64,000 nt of DNA from Foliamicus sp965115835 (GCA_965115835.1 OZ220471.1:2232001-2296000); one strand, 5' to 3'. Positions 15,701-24,956 are shown, counted from the stretch's first letter. Numbers and translations are program-made. Notes: a model not told the origin generated them from the letters alone.

Positions 15701-18002
15701 CCAGCACCGCGCCCTCCGGAAATCTGAACCCCGTACCCCATTTAATCGTCCGCCTGGAAAGTTGGGACGCCCCGCCCGTGCGATCGCCTGCTACCCAACT
15801 GCTGGCGCCCTTCAGGCGGTAATCTATTTGCCAATACCACCAGCCGACGCCACTGGGGAGAAGCTGACCGGAATGGGTCCATGTCAGCGTGATCGCGATG
15901 ACCCCCTGATTAAAGCCGGTGGCGCCGGACGTGATACTGGTCAGCACCGGCGCCGCCAGCGCATACGGCGTCGCCTTCACCTCGTCCGACCACACCGACT
16001 GCACCCCCGGACTGACCGCCGCAAACAGCCGGAACGTATACTCCGTGCCGCCTGTCAGACCCGTCACCGTCGCGCTCGTCGTGCTCCCGCCCGTGACCGC
16101 CGTGGTCGTGCTCCAGCCGCCCGAACTCTTGTACTGGTAGCCCCAGCTCGTTATCGGAATGCCCGACAGCGCGCTCCAGCTCAGGGTGACCGAACGGTCG
16201 CCCGCTGCCGCCGTCAGCACCGGCTTGGGAACCGTATTCGTCGGCGTCGCCTTCACCTCGTCCGACCACACCGATTGCACCCCGAGACTGACCGCCGCGA
16301 ACAGGCGAAACGTGTATTCCGTGCCGATCGTCAGACCCGTCACCGTGACGCTCGTCGCGCTGCCGTCCGAAACCGTCGTGGTCGAGCTCCAGCTGCCGCC
16401 CGCGCTCTTGTACTCATAGCCCCAGCTCGCAACCGTCACCCCCGACAGCGCGCTCCAGCTCAGGGTGACCCTGGCGTAGCCCGCTTCCGCGCTCAAAACC
16501 GGCTTGGGAACCGCCGCCGACGCCGCCGGCGTCGCCTCCACCACCGCCGACGGCGCGCTGTTGCCGCCGCTGTTCCGCGCCCGGATGCGGAAGCGATACG
16601 CCACATCGTTGTCCAGACCCGTCACCGTGTGGCTCGTGGTGTCCGCGTCCGAACCGGAAATCGCGGTCCAGCCGCCCCAGGCGGCGCTACCCTTCTTCTG
16701 GCGCAACTGATACCGCGTGATCGAATCGTCGTCCGGATCAGTCCACGTCAGCTTCACCTGCGCGTTGCCCGCCTCCGCCGACAGGCCCGTCGGGGCAGCG
16801 GGTTTGGCGACGGTGGCGCCGGTCGTGCCGGTGGCTTTTACACGGAAGCCTGGAGGACAGACCGCAGAAGGATTATAAGTAGAATGGGTCGCTGTAAGAC
16901 TGATCTCATATTCGGTGTTGGCGTCCAGGCCGGTCAGCGTGCGGCTGGTCGCGGCGGCATTCGAGATGGTGACAGAGGTCGAACTTTCCCCGGTCTTGCC
17001 GTAAGACAACGTCCAGCCGTTGCGGAATACATCGGTCGGCGCCGTCCAGGTGACGACAAACCCGTCCGAACGCGGCGCGAGGCTCAGGTTCGTCGGGCTG
17101 AGCACGGAAGGGCAGCTGTCCATAGGCGTCGCCGTCACCCAGCCCGTGGCGGCGCCGTCGCCGGAGGCGTTCACGGCGCGGATCATGAAACTGTATTCGG
17201 CGTCGTCTTCCAGCCCCGTTACCATATGCCTCACGGTGTTCGCGCCCGAACCCGCCATGGCGGCCCAGGTGGCGCTGCCCTTTGCCGGCGTCTTGGCGTA
17301 GCGCAGCTTGTAGCCGGTGATCGTGCCGGCCGGCTTGGTCCACGTCAGCAACACCTGTGTGGTGCCGGCCCCCGTCGCCGTCAGGTTCGTCGGGGCGGCG
17401 GGAACGGTCGTGGTCGTGGCCGCCGTCGGCGTGGCTGACGCCCCGTTCGAGTACCCTCCCCCACTAGCGAAGACGGAAAAGTTAAGACCGGTACCTTCCG
17501 CCCTTGCCACCTGGAAGGTATAGGAGGTGCCGGCGGTCAACCCTGTGACCGTGTGGGTTCTGATGGTGGCGCCGCCCGGTATATCGATCCAGTCGCCGTA
17601 ACCTCCTCCGGTGACCCCCTGTCGGTAAACCCAATATCCAAATCCAGTGTTGCCGGTACGAGTCCAGTTGAGCGTGACACTGCCGACACCCGCGGTTGCC
17701 GTAAGCGCCGGCTTTTCCTGCGCCCGCGCGTCCTGTGGCGCGAGGGCGGCGACGAAGGTCAGCAGAAGAGCAGCAGCGAGTACCGCCTTCAGGCAGCGGG
17801 CGGTTCTCCCGAGGGCGCCCACCGGCTCAGCCCCGCGCCCGGATTTTCGGGGGGGGGGGGGTGGAGTAACAGGCAAGGCGCGGGGCAGCGCGGTCGCGCG
17901 CATACGTGAGGCGAGCAAATCCCGCCCGAACCGCCGCAACAGATCGTTCATCGCAACCGACCCGACACTTTCGCCTTCAAGGCTGTCGCCTATCCTCGCC
18001 AT
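12777..18002 (-). CDS. Giant secreted FN3 / leucine-rich-repeat protein
   Basis: About 1741 residues. A hydrophobic export signal (LKAVLAAALLLTFVAALAPQ ending ARAQ) lies unusually far in, about residues 70-92. Roughly residues 95-1190 are tandem fibronectin type III modules, each with the TVTGLxxGTxYxFxV pattern; two stretches resemble Calx-beta-like repeats (TVTVTGVAEGTATINH). About 1250-1741 are leucine-rich repeats with NxITDLTPLxxLxxL units, like internalin-type LRRs. It is probably surface-exposed or released and binds proteins. Starts at 18002, 17951 or a GTG near 17823 are possible; the last would leave the 13-C tract outside the coding region. Repeat modules could recombine. Confidence 0.8.
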   Translation of the reverse strand: MARIGDSLEGESVGSVAMNDLLRRFGRDLLASRMRATALPRALPVTPPPPPRKSGRGAEPVGALGRTARCLKAVLAAALLLTFVAALAPQDARAQEKPALTATAGVGSVTLNWTRTGNTGFGYWVYRQGVTGGGYGDWIDIPGGATIRTHTVTGLTAGTSYTFQVARAEGTGLNFSVFASGGGYSNGASATPTAATTTTVPAAPTNLTATGAGTTQVLLTWTKPAGTITGYKLRYAKTPAKGSATWAAMAGSGANTVRHMVTGLEDDAEYSFMIRAVNASGDGAATGWVTATPMDSCPSVLSPTNLSLAPRSDGFVVTWTAPTDVFRNGWTLSYGKTGESSTSVTISNAAATSRTLTGLDANTEYEISLTATHSTYNPSAVCPPGFRVKATGTTGATVAKPAAPTGLSAEAGNAQVKLTWTDPDDDSITRYQLRQKKGSAAWGGWTAISGSDADTTSHTVTGLDNDVAYRFRIRARNSGGNSAPSAVVEATPAASAAVPKPVLSAEAGYARVTLSWSALSGVTVASWGYEYKSAGGSWSSTTTVSDGSATSVTVTGLTIGTEYTFRLFAAVSLGVQSVWSDEVKATPTNTVPKPVLTAAAGDRSVTLSWSALSGIPITSWGYQYKSSGGWSTTTAVTGGSTTSATVTGLTGGTEYTFRLFAAVSPGVQSVWSDEVKATPYALAAPVLTSITSGATGFNQGVIAITLTWTHSGQLLPSGVGWWYWQIDYRLKGASSWVAGDRTGGASQLSRRTIKWGTGFRFPEGAVLEVRIRGRGGERPDQAGLWSNIRTVTLVDDTKDIPALTITGSPVTVTAGSTAATYTVALTKALAGTLSITSGDTGKATVSPPSLTFTAGNYNTAQTVTVTGVAEGTATINHAFRLTGAMADAIPDAGTVTVTVNGAPAKPAGFTAVQGSGNEQAMLSWSDPNDASITKWQYSQDGVWKDVPGSSASTTTYTVTGLSTGTAYAFKVRAVNVNGAGAASDEATVTPAWTGVPAKPSGLRAEAGVEQVTLSWDAQPNQRISRWGHQRRASGGAWPATATFVAGTGATATRTVTGLTAGTAYEFRIQASQGSGNDGPWSDVVTATPFAAGTPRVVVTPTALTIEEGRSGTYTVKLNTAPSANVTVTVGGESGEVTVTGSPLTFTPGNYDTAQTVTVNAGTDDDSTDDTATLTHTSASSDSNYGSSLNIDEVAVTVTDTTPPSSDPADDGDGDDGESGDVEVVEKVVEVVDGDGVFFQDAGLAGVVARALGATDLARRNEPEVALLRVLNAARSGVADLAGLEIASGLKSLDLGGNRITDLTPLAALDGLTTLILSGNPNLENLAPLAGLPLLGHLDLSSNRRITDLTPLSGLALLETLRLDRTGVSDLTPLAGLVRLKTLNLSWNRQIVDLSPLSGLILLETLRLDGIGASDLAPLAGLTRLETLTLSSNRQIVDLSALSGLTMLRTLRLDHTGASDFSLLSAFTELRTLSLSGNGITDLSPLQALVKLSALHLGANQIEEVSPLADLTALRSLSLNDNRITDVTALAALPRLASLNLNGNPLSGFPSTGFRQLRGLYLRDCGVADIGALAHLAQIETLFLDGNGIGDLTPLSSLSGLTKLFLARNAISDLTPLSQLAALRQLVLDDNDISDVSALSSLSGLTKLFLTRNEVSDLTPLSRLAELEQLTLGGNDVVDVSALSGLRKLELLSLGQNQVADIAALAKLPALEYLDLRDNPLDPDALSIHIPALEERGVQVLY
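17849..17861 (-). repeat. 13-base homopolymer (poly-C on the coding strand)
   Basis: Thirteen uninterrupted G on the plus strand, read as C in the 5' part of the FN3/LRR gene. It encodes a proline run just before the export signal. Homopolymers this long slip during replication and commonly switch surface genes on and off. Confidence 0.85.
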
Positions 18003-18385
18003 GACCTCACCTTCCAGTCTTTTCCCGAATATCCAGCCAGCGTACAGCTTAAAGCCAGTATCCTACCGCAACTTGGGCAAAGCTTCACATGTAATCCGAA
18101 TCTGGACAGACAATCGCAAAGGGCAAGCCCAACCTGGGCGGTTGTTGCAGAAAACCGAAAAGCAACATGAAATCAGGCAAGAAACCGCAAAGCTTCGGCC
18201 CGCTCCGGCAAGCCGCCAGACGGGTCAGGAGAGTGCGGGTCGCACCGGGAGCGGTCAGACGCCCGCCCGGCAAGGCGCGATGGGGGAGCCTGACAGATCT
18301 TGTGCGAGCGGATAGCAACCACACCGGACGAAATGCATGGCGGGTCGAATGCAGTGCGGATTTCGCCACGGACCGCGGGTAGCCA
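18003..18385. other. Intergenic region between the FN3/LRR gene and the dehydrogenase
   Basis: This 383-bp region must hold the promoter of the minus-strand FN3/LRR gene and that of the plus-strand dehydrogenase. A basic 71-codon open frame at 18167-18382 on the plus strand has no recognisable homology and is not called. Confidence 0.4.
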
Positions 18386-19360
18386 ATGGGATCCGGGCCG
18401 CGAGTGCTTCTGAGCCGTCGCTGGCCGGCGCGGGTCGAGTCGCTGCTGGCGAAGGACTACAAGTTGCTGCGCAATGCGCCGGACCAGCCAATGAGCGCCA
18501 CCGCCATGCGCGAGGCCCTGCGTCAGGTTGACGCTTTCTGTCCCACGGTGACCGACCGCATGGACGCGAGTGTGCTGGGAACGCCATCCTGCCGAACCCG
18601 CATACTGGCCAATTACGGCGTGGGCTTCGAGCACATCGACCTGACCGCGGCGCGGCGCGCCGGCATTGTGGTAACCAACACCCCGGATGTCCTCACCGAC
18701 TGCACCGCCGACCTCACCCTGGCGCTGATCCTGGCGGCGGCCAGGGGCGTGGCGCGCGGCGACCGTCTGGTCAGGGCGGGGGAATGGGCCGGATGGTCGC
18801 CCGCGTCCATTTTCGGCAACCGGGTGAGCGGCAAGGCGCTGGGTCTGGTGGGATTCGGCCGGATCGGAAGGGCTGTGGCGCATCGCGCGCGGCACGGTTT
18901 CGGAATGCAGGTGTTCGTTTACACGCCCCGCCCTCCGGACGCCGAACAGGCGCGTTCCCTGGATGTGGCGATTTGCCGCGACCTGAACGAAGTGCTTGCC
19001 CGCAGCGATTTCGTGTCGCTGCATTGCCCGGCCACGCCCGCCACGGACAACATGATCGGCCAGACACAACTTGCCCGCATGCGGTGCGGCGCAATCCTGA
19101 TCAACACGGCGCGCGGCGCGCTGGTGGACGAGCAGGCCCTGGCGGAAGCGCTGCGGTGCGGGCATCTGGCCGCCGCCGGCCTCGATGTCTATGCGCGCGA
19201 ACCCGAGGTTCCCGAGACGCTCAGGCAAATGGAGCAGGTGGTGCTGCTTCCGCATCTCGGCAGCGCAACCGCCGAAACCCGACAAGCCATGGGGCTGCGG
19301 GTGAAAGAGAACCTCGACTGTTTCTTCGCCGGCCAGGAGCCTCCCGACCGCGTCGCCTGA
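18386..19360 (+). CDS. D-2-hydroxyacid dehydrogenase (glyoxylate/hydroxypyruvate reductase type)
   Basis: A 324-residue NAD(P)-dependent D-isomer-specific 2-hydroxyacid dehydrogenase. The nucleotide-binding motif GLVGFGRIGRAVA is near residue 150. The catalytic Arg lies in LINTARGALVDE, the Glu in DVYAREPE and the His in LLPHLGSAT. An early NYGVGFEHID and TNTPDVLTDCTADL match glyoxylate reductases. It would reduce glyoxylate or hydroxypyruvate in the cytoplasm; the exact substrate is not certain. It is upstream of the frm genes but separated from them by a repeat tract. Confidence 0.85.
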   Translation: MGSGPRVLLSRRWPARVESLLAKDYKLLRNAPDQPMSATAMREALRQVDAFCPTVTDRMDASVLGTPSCRTRILANYGVGFEHIDLTAARRAGIVVTNTPDVLTDCTADLTLALILAAARGVARGDRLVRAGEWAGWSPASIFGNRVSGKALGLVGFGRIGRAVAHRARHGFGMQVFVYTPRPPDAEQARSLDVAICRDLNEVLARSDFVSLHCPATPATDNMIGQTQLARMRCGAILINTARGALVDEQALAEALRCGHLAAAGLDVYAREPEVPETLRQMEQVVLLPHLGSATAETRQAMGLRVKENLDCFFAGQEPPDRVA

Positions 19361-19362
19361 CT

Positions 19363-19490
19363 TCGGGGCCGAGCCTGGAAACTGGAAACTGGATTTCGCG
19401 GCCGGACTTCAGAGCCGAACCTGGAAGCTGGACTTCGGAGCCGGACTTCAGGGCCAAACACCGGAAGCCGGACTTCAGGGCTGAACCTGC
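19363..19490. repeat. Degenerate short tandem repeats
   Basis: The intergenic stretch between the dehydrogenase and frmA is built of imperfect copies of units such as GCCGGACTTCAGGGC, CTGGAAACTGGA and variants (about five GGACTTC copies). I see no gene here. Confidence 0.6.
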
Positions 19491-19544
19491 GGAAATGCCC
19501 CTTACAATTCCGGGACCATCGAAGGCCCACCGGGGGAAAGCGCA

Positions 19545-20666
<1,122 letters not shown>

Positions 20667-20671
20667 AGAGC

Positions 20672-21520
20672 ATGAAGATCATTGCCGAGAGCCGGCTCTT
20701 CGAAGGCCGGCAACTGACGGTGGAGCACTCGTCCAGCGCCTGCAACTGCCCGATGCGCTTCGCGATTTTCCTGCCGCCGGGGCTTGAGGGAGGCGGCAAG
20801 GCGCCCGCCTTGTATTTTCTGTCGGGGCTGACCTGCACCGAGGAGAATTTCACCGTGAAGGCCGGCGCCCAGCGGTTCGCCGCCGAATGCGGGCTGGCGC
20901 TGGTGGTTCCCGACACCAGCCCCCGGAACGTGGGCATTCCCGGCGAGGACGAGCAGGATTTCATCGGTTCCGGAGCGGGTTTCTACATCAACGCCACGCG
21001 GGCGCCCTGGTCGGCCCACTACCGGATGTTCGACTATGTGAGCCACGAACTGCCCGAGCTCGTGGAAGCGTCTTTTCCCGTCGACACGGCGCGGCGCGGC
21101 ATTTCCGGGCACTCCATGGGCGGCCACGGCGCGCTGGTCGTTGCGCTGCGCAATCCGGGCCGCTACGAATCGGTTTCCGCATTCGCGCCAATCAGCAATC
21201 CCTCGGCTTCGCCCTGGGGCCGCGCCGCCCTCGCCGCCTATCTCGGCGACGAAGGGCCGGATTGGTTGCGCTACGACGCCAGCCGGCTGGTGCTCGAACA
21301 GCAACTGGACCTTGAAATCGTGATCGACCTGGGAAGCGCCGACCCGTTCCGCGAGGAGGAGCTCAAGGTGGAGCAGTTCGTCGCAGCCTGCCGCGCGTCC
21401 GGCCAGCAGGTGAGCTTTCGCCTGCGCGGCGGCTACGACCACGGCTACTTCTTCGCAAGCACGTTCATCGAGGCGCATATACGCCATCACGCCGCAGCCC
21501 TGGCGCCTGCAAGTGGCTGA
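20672..21520 (+). CDS. frmB: S-formylglutathione hydrolase
   Basis: A 282-residue alpha/beta hydrolase of the esterase D type that splits S-formylglutathione into formate and glutathione. The nucleophile elbow is GHSMGGHGAL, and the catalytic His lies in GGYDHGYFF near the C-terminus. LSGLTCTEENF near the N-terminus is characteristic. The ATG at 20672 gives the family N-terminus (MKIIAESRLFEG); a GTG at 20663 overlapping the frmA stop is also possible, with GGGAGG at 20653-20658. It completes the pathway begun by frmA. Confidence 0.93.
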   Translation: MKIIAESRLFEGRQLTVEHSSSACNCPMRFAIFLPPGLEGGGKAPALYFLSGLTCTEENFTVKAGAQRFAAECGLALVVPDTSPRNVGIPGEDEQDFIGSGAGFYINATRAPWSAHYRMFDYVSHELPELVEASFPVDTARRGISGHSMGGHGALVVALRNPGRYESVSAFAPISNPSASPWGRAALAAYLGDEGPDWLRYDASRLVLEQQLDLEIVIDLGSADPFREEELKVEQFVAACRASGQQVSFRLRGGYDHGYFFASTFIEAHIRHHAAALAPASG

Positions 21521-22184
21521 TCCCGGCGGGGGGCTGCCGGCCAATCCGCTGCCCGTTTTCAGGCAATGGCTGGACCGGGCGGCGGCGCTCGAAGACCGCC
21601 CCAATCCCCATTCGCTGGTCTTGTCCACCACCGGCGCCGGGGGGCGCCCCGACGCGCGAGTGGTGCTCCTCAAGCACTTCGAGGAGCAGGCCGGATGGCT
21701 GGTGTTCTACACCAACTACCGCTCGGCCAAGGGGCGGCAGCTGGCGGCCTTGTCCGAGGCTTGCGCCGTTTTCCATTGGGACCGGCTGGGCCTGCAGGCG
21801 CGCATTCGCGGCCCGGTGCTGGCCTCGCCAGCCGAGGAGAGCGACGCGTACTTCGCCACCCGCGGCTGGCAGAGTCAGCTTGCCGCGTGGGCCAGCGACC
21901 AGAGCAGCCTGCTTGCCTCCCGCGACGAAATCGATGCGCGCATGAACGAAACGGCGGCGCGCTTCGGCGGCAGTCGCAACGACTGGAGCCGAAGCGCACC
22001 GTCCGAGGCCGTGACCCGCCCCCCATTCTGGGGCGGCTACCGCCTGTTCGCGCGCACCGTGGAGCTATGGACGCAGGGCCAGTCGCGCCTGCACAACCGC
22101 GTCCTGTGGTCCCGCGAACTCAACGCCCACGGCGAGCACGAGTTCCGCGGCGGCCCCTGGACCGCCAAACGCCTCCAGCCCTGA
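21513..22184 (+). CDS. pdxH: Pyridoxamine 5'-phosphate oxidase
   Basis: A 223-residue FMN-dependent PNPO that oxidises pyridoxamine or pyridoxine phosphate to pyridoxal phosphate. Signature segments: ARVVLLKHF and GWLVFYTNYRSAKGRQL (FMN/PLP binding), then RIRGPV, FATRGWQSQLAAWASDQS and the C-terminal PNPO domain with FWGGYRLF and RLHNRVLW. The start is a GTG at 21513 that overlaps the frmB stop by 8 bp. It is the last core gene before the defence island. Confidence 0.9.
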   Translation: MADPGGGLPANPLPVFRQWLDRAAALEDRPNPHSLVLSTTGAGGRPDARVVLLKHFEEQAGWLVFYTNYRSAKGRQLAALSEACAVFHWDRLGLQARIRGPVLASPAEESDAYFATRGWQSQLAAWASDQSSLLASRDEIDARMNETAARFGGSRNDWSRSAPSEAVTRPPFWGGYRLFARTVELWTQGQSRLHNRVLWSRELNAHGEHEFRGGPWTAKRLQP

Positions 22185-22249
22185 GCGCCGCGCCAGAGGA
22201 CGGCCGCCTTCGCCTTCCTCTTCGGCATCCCGAAGGCGAGTTCCCCCAA

Positions 22250-22400
22250 ACATGGGCTTCGCGTGTGCGGGGGAACCTCGTCGAGCCGCGTGTGGATTGC
22301 GCGGCGCGCCCCCCTATCCCCGCGTGTGCGGGGGAACCATTCTCGGATGCACTCCGCGATGCACTCCCGGCACCCCTATCCCCGCGTGTGCGGGGGAACC
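22250..22400 (+). CRISPR. Orphan type I-E-like mini CRISPR array (two full repeats, one decayed)
   Basis: Two identical 28-nt repeats lie at 22311-22338 and 22373-22400, separated by a 34-nt spacer. A third copy at 22250-22277 keeps only the last ~17 bases (GCGTGTGCGGGGGAACC) and is followed by a 33-nt spacer. The repeat has the CCCCGC...GCGGGG stem and GGAACC end of type I-E repeats and is unrelated to the large array at 44.3 kb. No I-E cas genes are present in the window, so this is probably a remnant or is served in trans. Confidence 0.75.
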
Positions 22401-22416
22401 ATGCTGGCTGTCCGGC
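22399..22416 (+). repeat. Single arm of the 18-bp dispersed palindromic repeat
   Basis: CCATGCTGGCTGTCCGGC, identical to both arms of the large palindrome at 24957-25000, begins two bases before the end of the last I-E-like repeat. It is followed by a further short match (TCCGC). Confidence 0.7.
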
Positions 22417-22467
22417 TCCGCCGCCAAAGCGCGGGTGTCTCAACAATGTTGGCAGAAAGGGGAGCAC

Positions 22468-22588
22468 CAGCAATTCCCGCCAAGCGTGACAATGCTCGAA
22501 AATCAGCTCCGGTCCAACGCCTGAACGGTCACAAGCTTGGGTATTCGGCCCCAAACGAACGACTCTACATCGTTAGCGGGAATTGCTG
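22468..22588 (+). mobile_element. 121-bp MITE, copy 1
   Basis: A non-coding 121-bp element bounded by inverted ends that begin CAGCAATTCCCGC. It is flanked by near-perfect 9-bp direct repeats (GGGGAGCAC at 22459-22467 and GGGGAGCCC at 22589-22597). The ends and the duplication length match the 1623-bp IS at 61729-63351, so that transposase is the likely mover. A second copy lies inverted at 49374-49494. Confidence 0.88.
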
Positions 22589-22701
22589 GGGGAGCCCGCA
22601 CAGGCTACAACTTGATATGCTATATTGCGAAACAAAGGACTGGGCATACTCGGTCGACAAAGGGGTTCCAGACATTCTGGGGCTCCTTTGTTTTTTGGCC
22701 T

Positions 22702-23448
22702 TCACGGGTGTTCAGGGAAATACTTTACCTTTGCCAGCTTGGGGCGGATGATCTCGAATGCGCGGTTCTCTTGTTTGGGCCGCAGGCGATTCACGCCGAT
22801 AGGTCGTGCGGCCAGATCGGCAAGCTGCAGACCGGAGGAATTTACAGCCTTCGGGATAAACACAGGCTTGAAGACAAAGTGCCTGAAGTCGGTGCGGAGG
22901 TTGCGGTAGCCCAAGTGACCCTTGTTCTCTGCGATGTCGAGAAACTCGCGCTCGAGATCGTTGTCCTCCTTGCTCCCCCGGCTTTCGAAGACGATATGCA
23001 CAGTCTTCCCTTCTTGCTTCTCTTCCAACAGCATGTTGTTCAGCTGCTCCATGCAGAAACCCAAGGCAATTTTGTACGGGTTGCGAGGAGTTGAGTATTT
23101 CTCCTTGAGCTTTTTCTTGTCGATGACGGAGGCAAAAATTGTCATCGAGGCATCCCGGATCAGCGTGTTCAGATCCATGAAAAACCGATCACGCAATTTG
23201 CTCCCGGTGCGCAGAAGGCTAAAAGCGTCCCGGCTTCTGCGGATATCGTATCCGCGTAAAACGATTGCGTCGTGGCCCCAGAACCCAAACTTGAACTTTT
23301 GCATGGCGGGCACGATCTTGTCAGCATAATCGTCCTTGCGCATGGCGCAGAAGGCCAGCACAAAGACGGGATAATCCTGATCGATTGCAACCATCCCGTG
23401 ATCGCCGCTTTCGTCAGCGTATACGATGAAGTCCGAGAAGTCAGTCAA
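22702..23448 (-). CDS. DUF3800 domain protein
   Basis: A 248-residue protein with the DUF3800 hallmarks: an N-terminal acidic YADESGDHG motif, a mid-protein HIVFESRGSKED and a C-terminal LQLADLAARPIG. DUF3800 is predicted to be an RNase H-like nuclease fold and is frequent in defence and mobile regions; its activity is not established. The start is a TTG at 23448 preceded by a good GGAGGAG site. The stop lies about 110 bp from MITE copy 1. A weak hairpin followed by T-rich sequence (about 22667-22696, plus strand) lies just beyond the gene. Confidence 0.8.
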   Translation of the reverse strand: MTDFSDFIVYADESGDHGMVAIDQDYPVFVLAFCAMRKDDYADKIVPAMQKFKFGFWGHDAIVLRGYDIRRSRDAFSLLRTGSKLRDRFFMDLNTLIRDASMTIFASVIDKKKLKEKYSTPRNPYKIALGFCMEQLNNMLLEEKQEGKTVHIVFESRGSKEDNDLEREFLDIAENKGHLGYRNLRTDFRHFVFKPVFIPKAVNSSGLQLADLAARPIGVNRLRPKQENRAFEIIRPKLAKVKYFPEHP

Positions 23449-23640
23449 CAGACTCCTCCAGCTTTACCCTTCACTCGCCTAACAACAGCAATGCCAAGAA
23501 AAACCGCAGAATTTCCTCGAGTTCATCCTTGCGTCCAGACGCGAGGAGGTCAAATCGGAGAACTTGGATGGCAACCAGCATCGTCTTTCGCACTTGAACG
23601 CCTTGGGCATCCACATTTCAGCGGCGGCGGCGCGCGGGGT

Positions 23641-24183
23641 TCAGATGCTGCCTTGATATTCCTTGTCAAATTGCCACAGCGCCCGATCCAGTGTCCGCAT
23701 GGACACTCCAATTTTTTTCGCCTCGGTACGGCAAAATTTGGCGTAGGGTAACCAACAGCGATAGCTCTTGATGTGCGCTGGACCGCCCACGGTCCGAACC
23801 GCTCGTACATCAAGAATCGGATAGCAACCCGGCAGCCCGAAATGCAGGAACACACTGGCTACCGGGAAGCCCACGCCGCGGAGTTGGCGAAGCCAATGCA
23901 TTCGCTCGCGGTCCGAGCCGCCAGCCAACACCGTGCCCGTTACTTGCTTGAGTTTCTCCCGGCTGTTTTTCCGAAGATGATGGAGAATTCGCCTTTCGGC
24001 CTTCCATTCCCCCATCACCATCAGTTCGCGAGGAAGCATATATCCCCGTTTTCGAACTTCCTTGAATATGTCTTTTAATTCCCTGTCTCTTTTGGCCCAC
24101 TGACCCGCGGCCAGATACCGCCCAGCGTATTCCTTGATGCGCTTTCGGCCTCGCAATTCAACCGGCATCTTCATGTCGTTCAT
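23641..24183 (-). CDS. Predicted helix-hairpin-helix / DNA glycosylase-like protein
   Basis: A 180-residue basic protein. The segment RQLRGVGFPVASVFLHFG...CYPILDVRAVRTVGG resembles the HhH-GPD region of base-excision glycosylases: an LxGVGxxxAS hairpin and an aspartate in ILDVRA in the place of the catalytic residue. It lacks an obvious Fe-S cluster. It may act on damaged or modified DNA, but I cannot name a family. The start is the ATG at 24183. Transcribed in the same direction as the DUF3800 gene, with about 190 bp between them. Confidence 0.55.
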   Translation of the reverse strand: MNDMKMPVELRGRKRIKEYAGRYLAAGQWAKRDRELKDIFKEVRKRGYMLPRELMVMGEWKAERRILHHLRKNSREKLKQVTGTVLAGGSDRERMHWLRQLRGVGFPVASVFLHFGLPGCYPILDVRAVRTVGGPAHIKSYRCWLPYAKFCRTEAKKIGVSMRTLDRALWQFDKEYQGSI

Positions 24184-24611
24184 AAGAGCTTGCAACCGGG
24201 CAGCAGGAAGGATTTCATGAGCGAGGCAAAGCCTGACAATCTCGTTGAGACATCAAGGGCATCACTTACTCTGCAACCTGCGGTGTGGTGGCTTTGTCCG
24301 GCAGGTTGATCCGAACCGGTTGGGGAAGCGCCTAGGCTCTGGACTTCGGACTCCCACGCCCAAATCGTTCCGGGCGCCAGCTCCAAGCTTGGCGCAGGGT
24401 GCATTCGCGTTTCTCAAGCTTACCCCGAGCGCCGCCACGATAACACATACATCTCGCCGTCGTGGCGCACCCCCCGAAAACGCCAACTTCTTATTACCCC
24501 TCTTGGGGATAGGTAGCCACGGGCGCAAATCAGTGCATACTGATGTCGTTGGCAGGCGAGTATGTGCGGATGTTGCCATTCGTAGCGAAATCCTGGAGAG
24601 AAGCAGGAATC
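24184..24611. other. 428-bp region without a recognised gene
   Basis: No convincing coding frame. It presumably holds the promoter of the HhH-like gene; the integrase remnant ends at its right edge. Confidence 0.4.
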
Positions 24612-24915
24612 TTATGAAGCCGCCGGGTGGTAGTCCCCGAGAATATCGGTGGTGATGCTGTCGGAGACGCGGATAGCGGACCCTCGCACCGAGTCCCGCG
24701 CCAGATGTGCGTATCTCGCGGTCGTCTCCACTTGGGTGTGACCGAGCAGCTTGCCAATCATCGGCAGTCCTTCGCCAAGCGCCAACGCCCGGGACGCGAA
24801 CGAATGTCGGCAATCGTGATGTCGCGCATCCTTGATCTTCGCCCGTTTGCAGATCAGCCACCATGGGTCGTTAGGGTTGCGCATGTGCGTCCCCGCCTTC
24901 TTCCCCGCACAGCAG
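24612..24915 (-). pseudogene. Tyrosine recombinase (integrase), C-terminal remnant
   Basis: About 100 residues of the catalytic end of a phage-type integrase. Present are HDCRHSFASRALALG (H-x-x-R box), LLGHTQVETTARYAHL (His and the nucleophile Tyr), and upstream WWLICKRAKIKDAR. The first catalytic Arg and the whole N-terminal DNA-binding region are missing. Similarity stops near 24915, just before a perfect 18-bp-arm palindrome. The fragment is a likely scar of the element that brought in the adjacent CRISPR-Cas genes. Confidence 0.75.
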
Positions 24916-24956
24916 CTTGGAATACCCGTCCCCCGGCCCCGGAAACAATCATCACG

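Noticed and set aside
13995..17438. Long open frame of 1147 codons on the plus strand
   Set aside because: Antisense to the FN3/LRR gene; composition is Arg/His-rich shadow coding of GC-rich repeats with no domain.
22590..22686. Seven-base inverted pair (GGAGCCC / GGGCTCC) about 84 bases apart, like a tRNA acceptor stem
   Set aside because: No D-arm GG, anticodon arm or TTC T-loop can be drawn; better read as chance plus a weak terminator-like hairpin.
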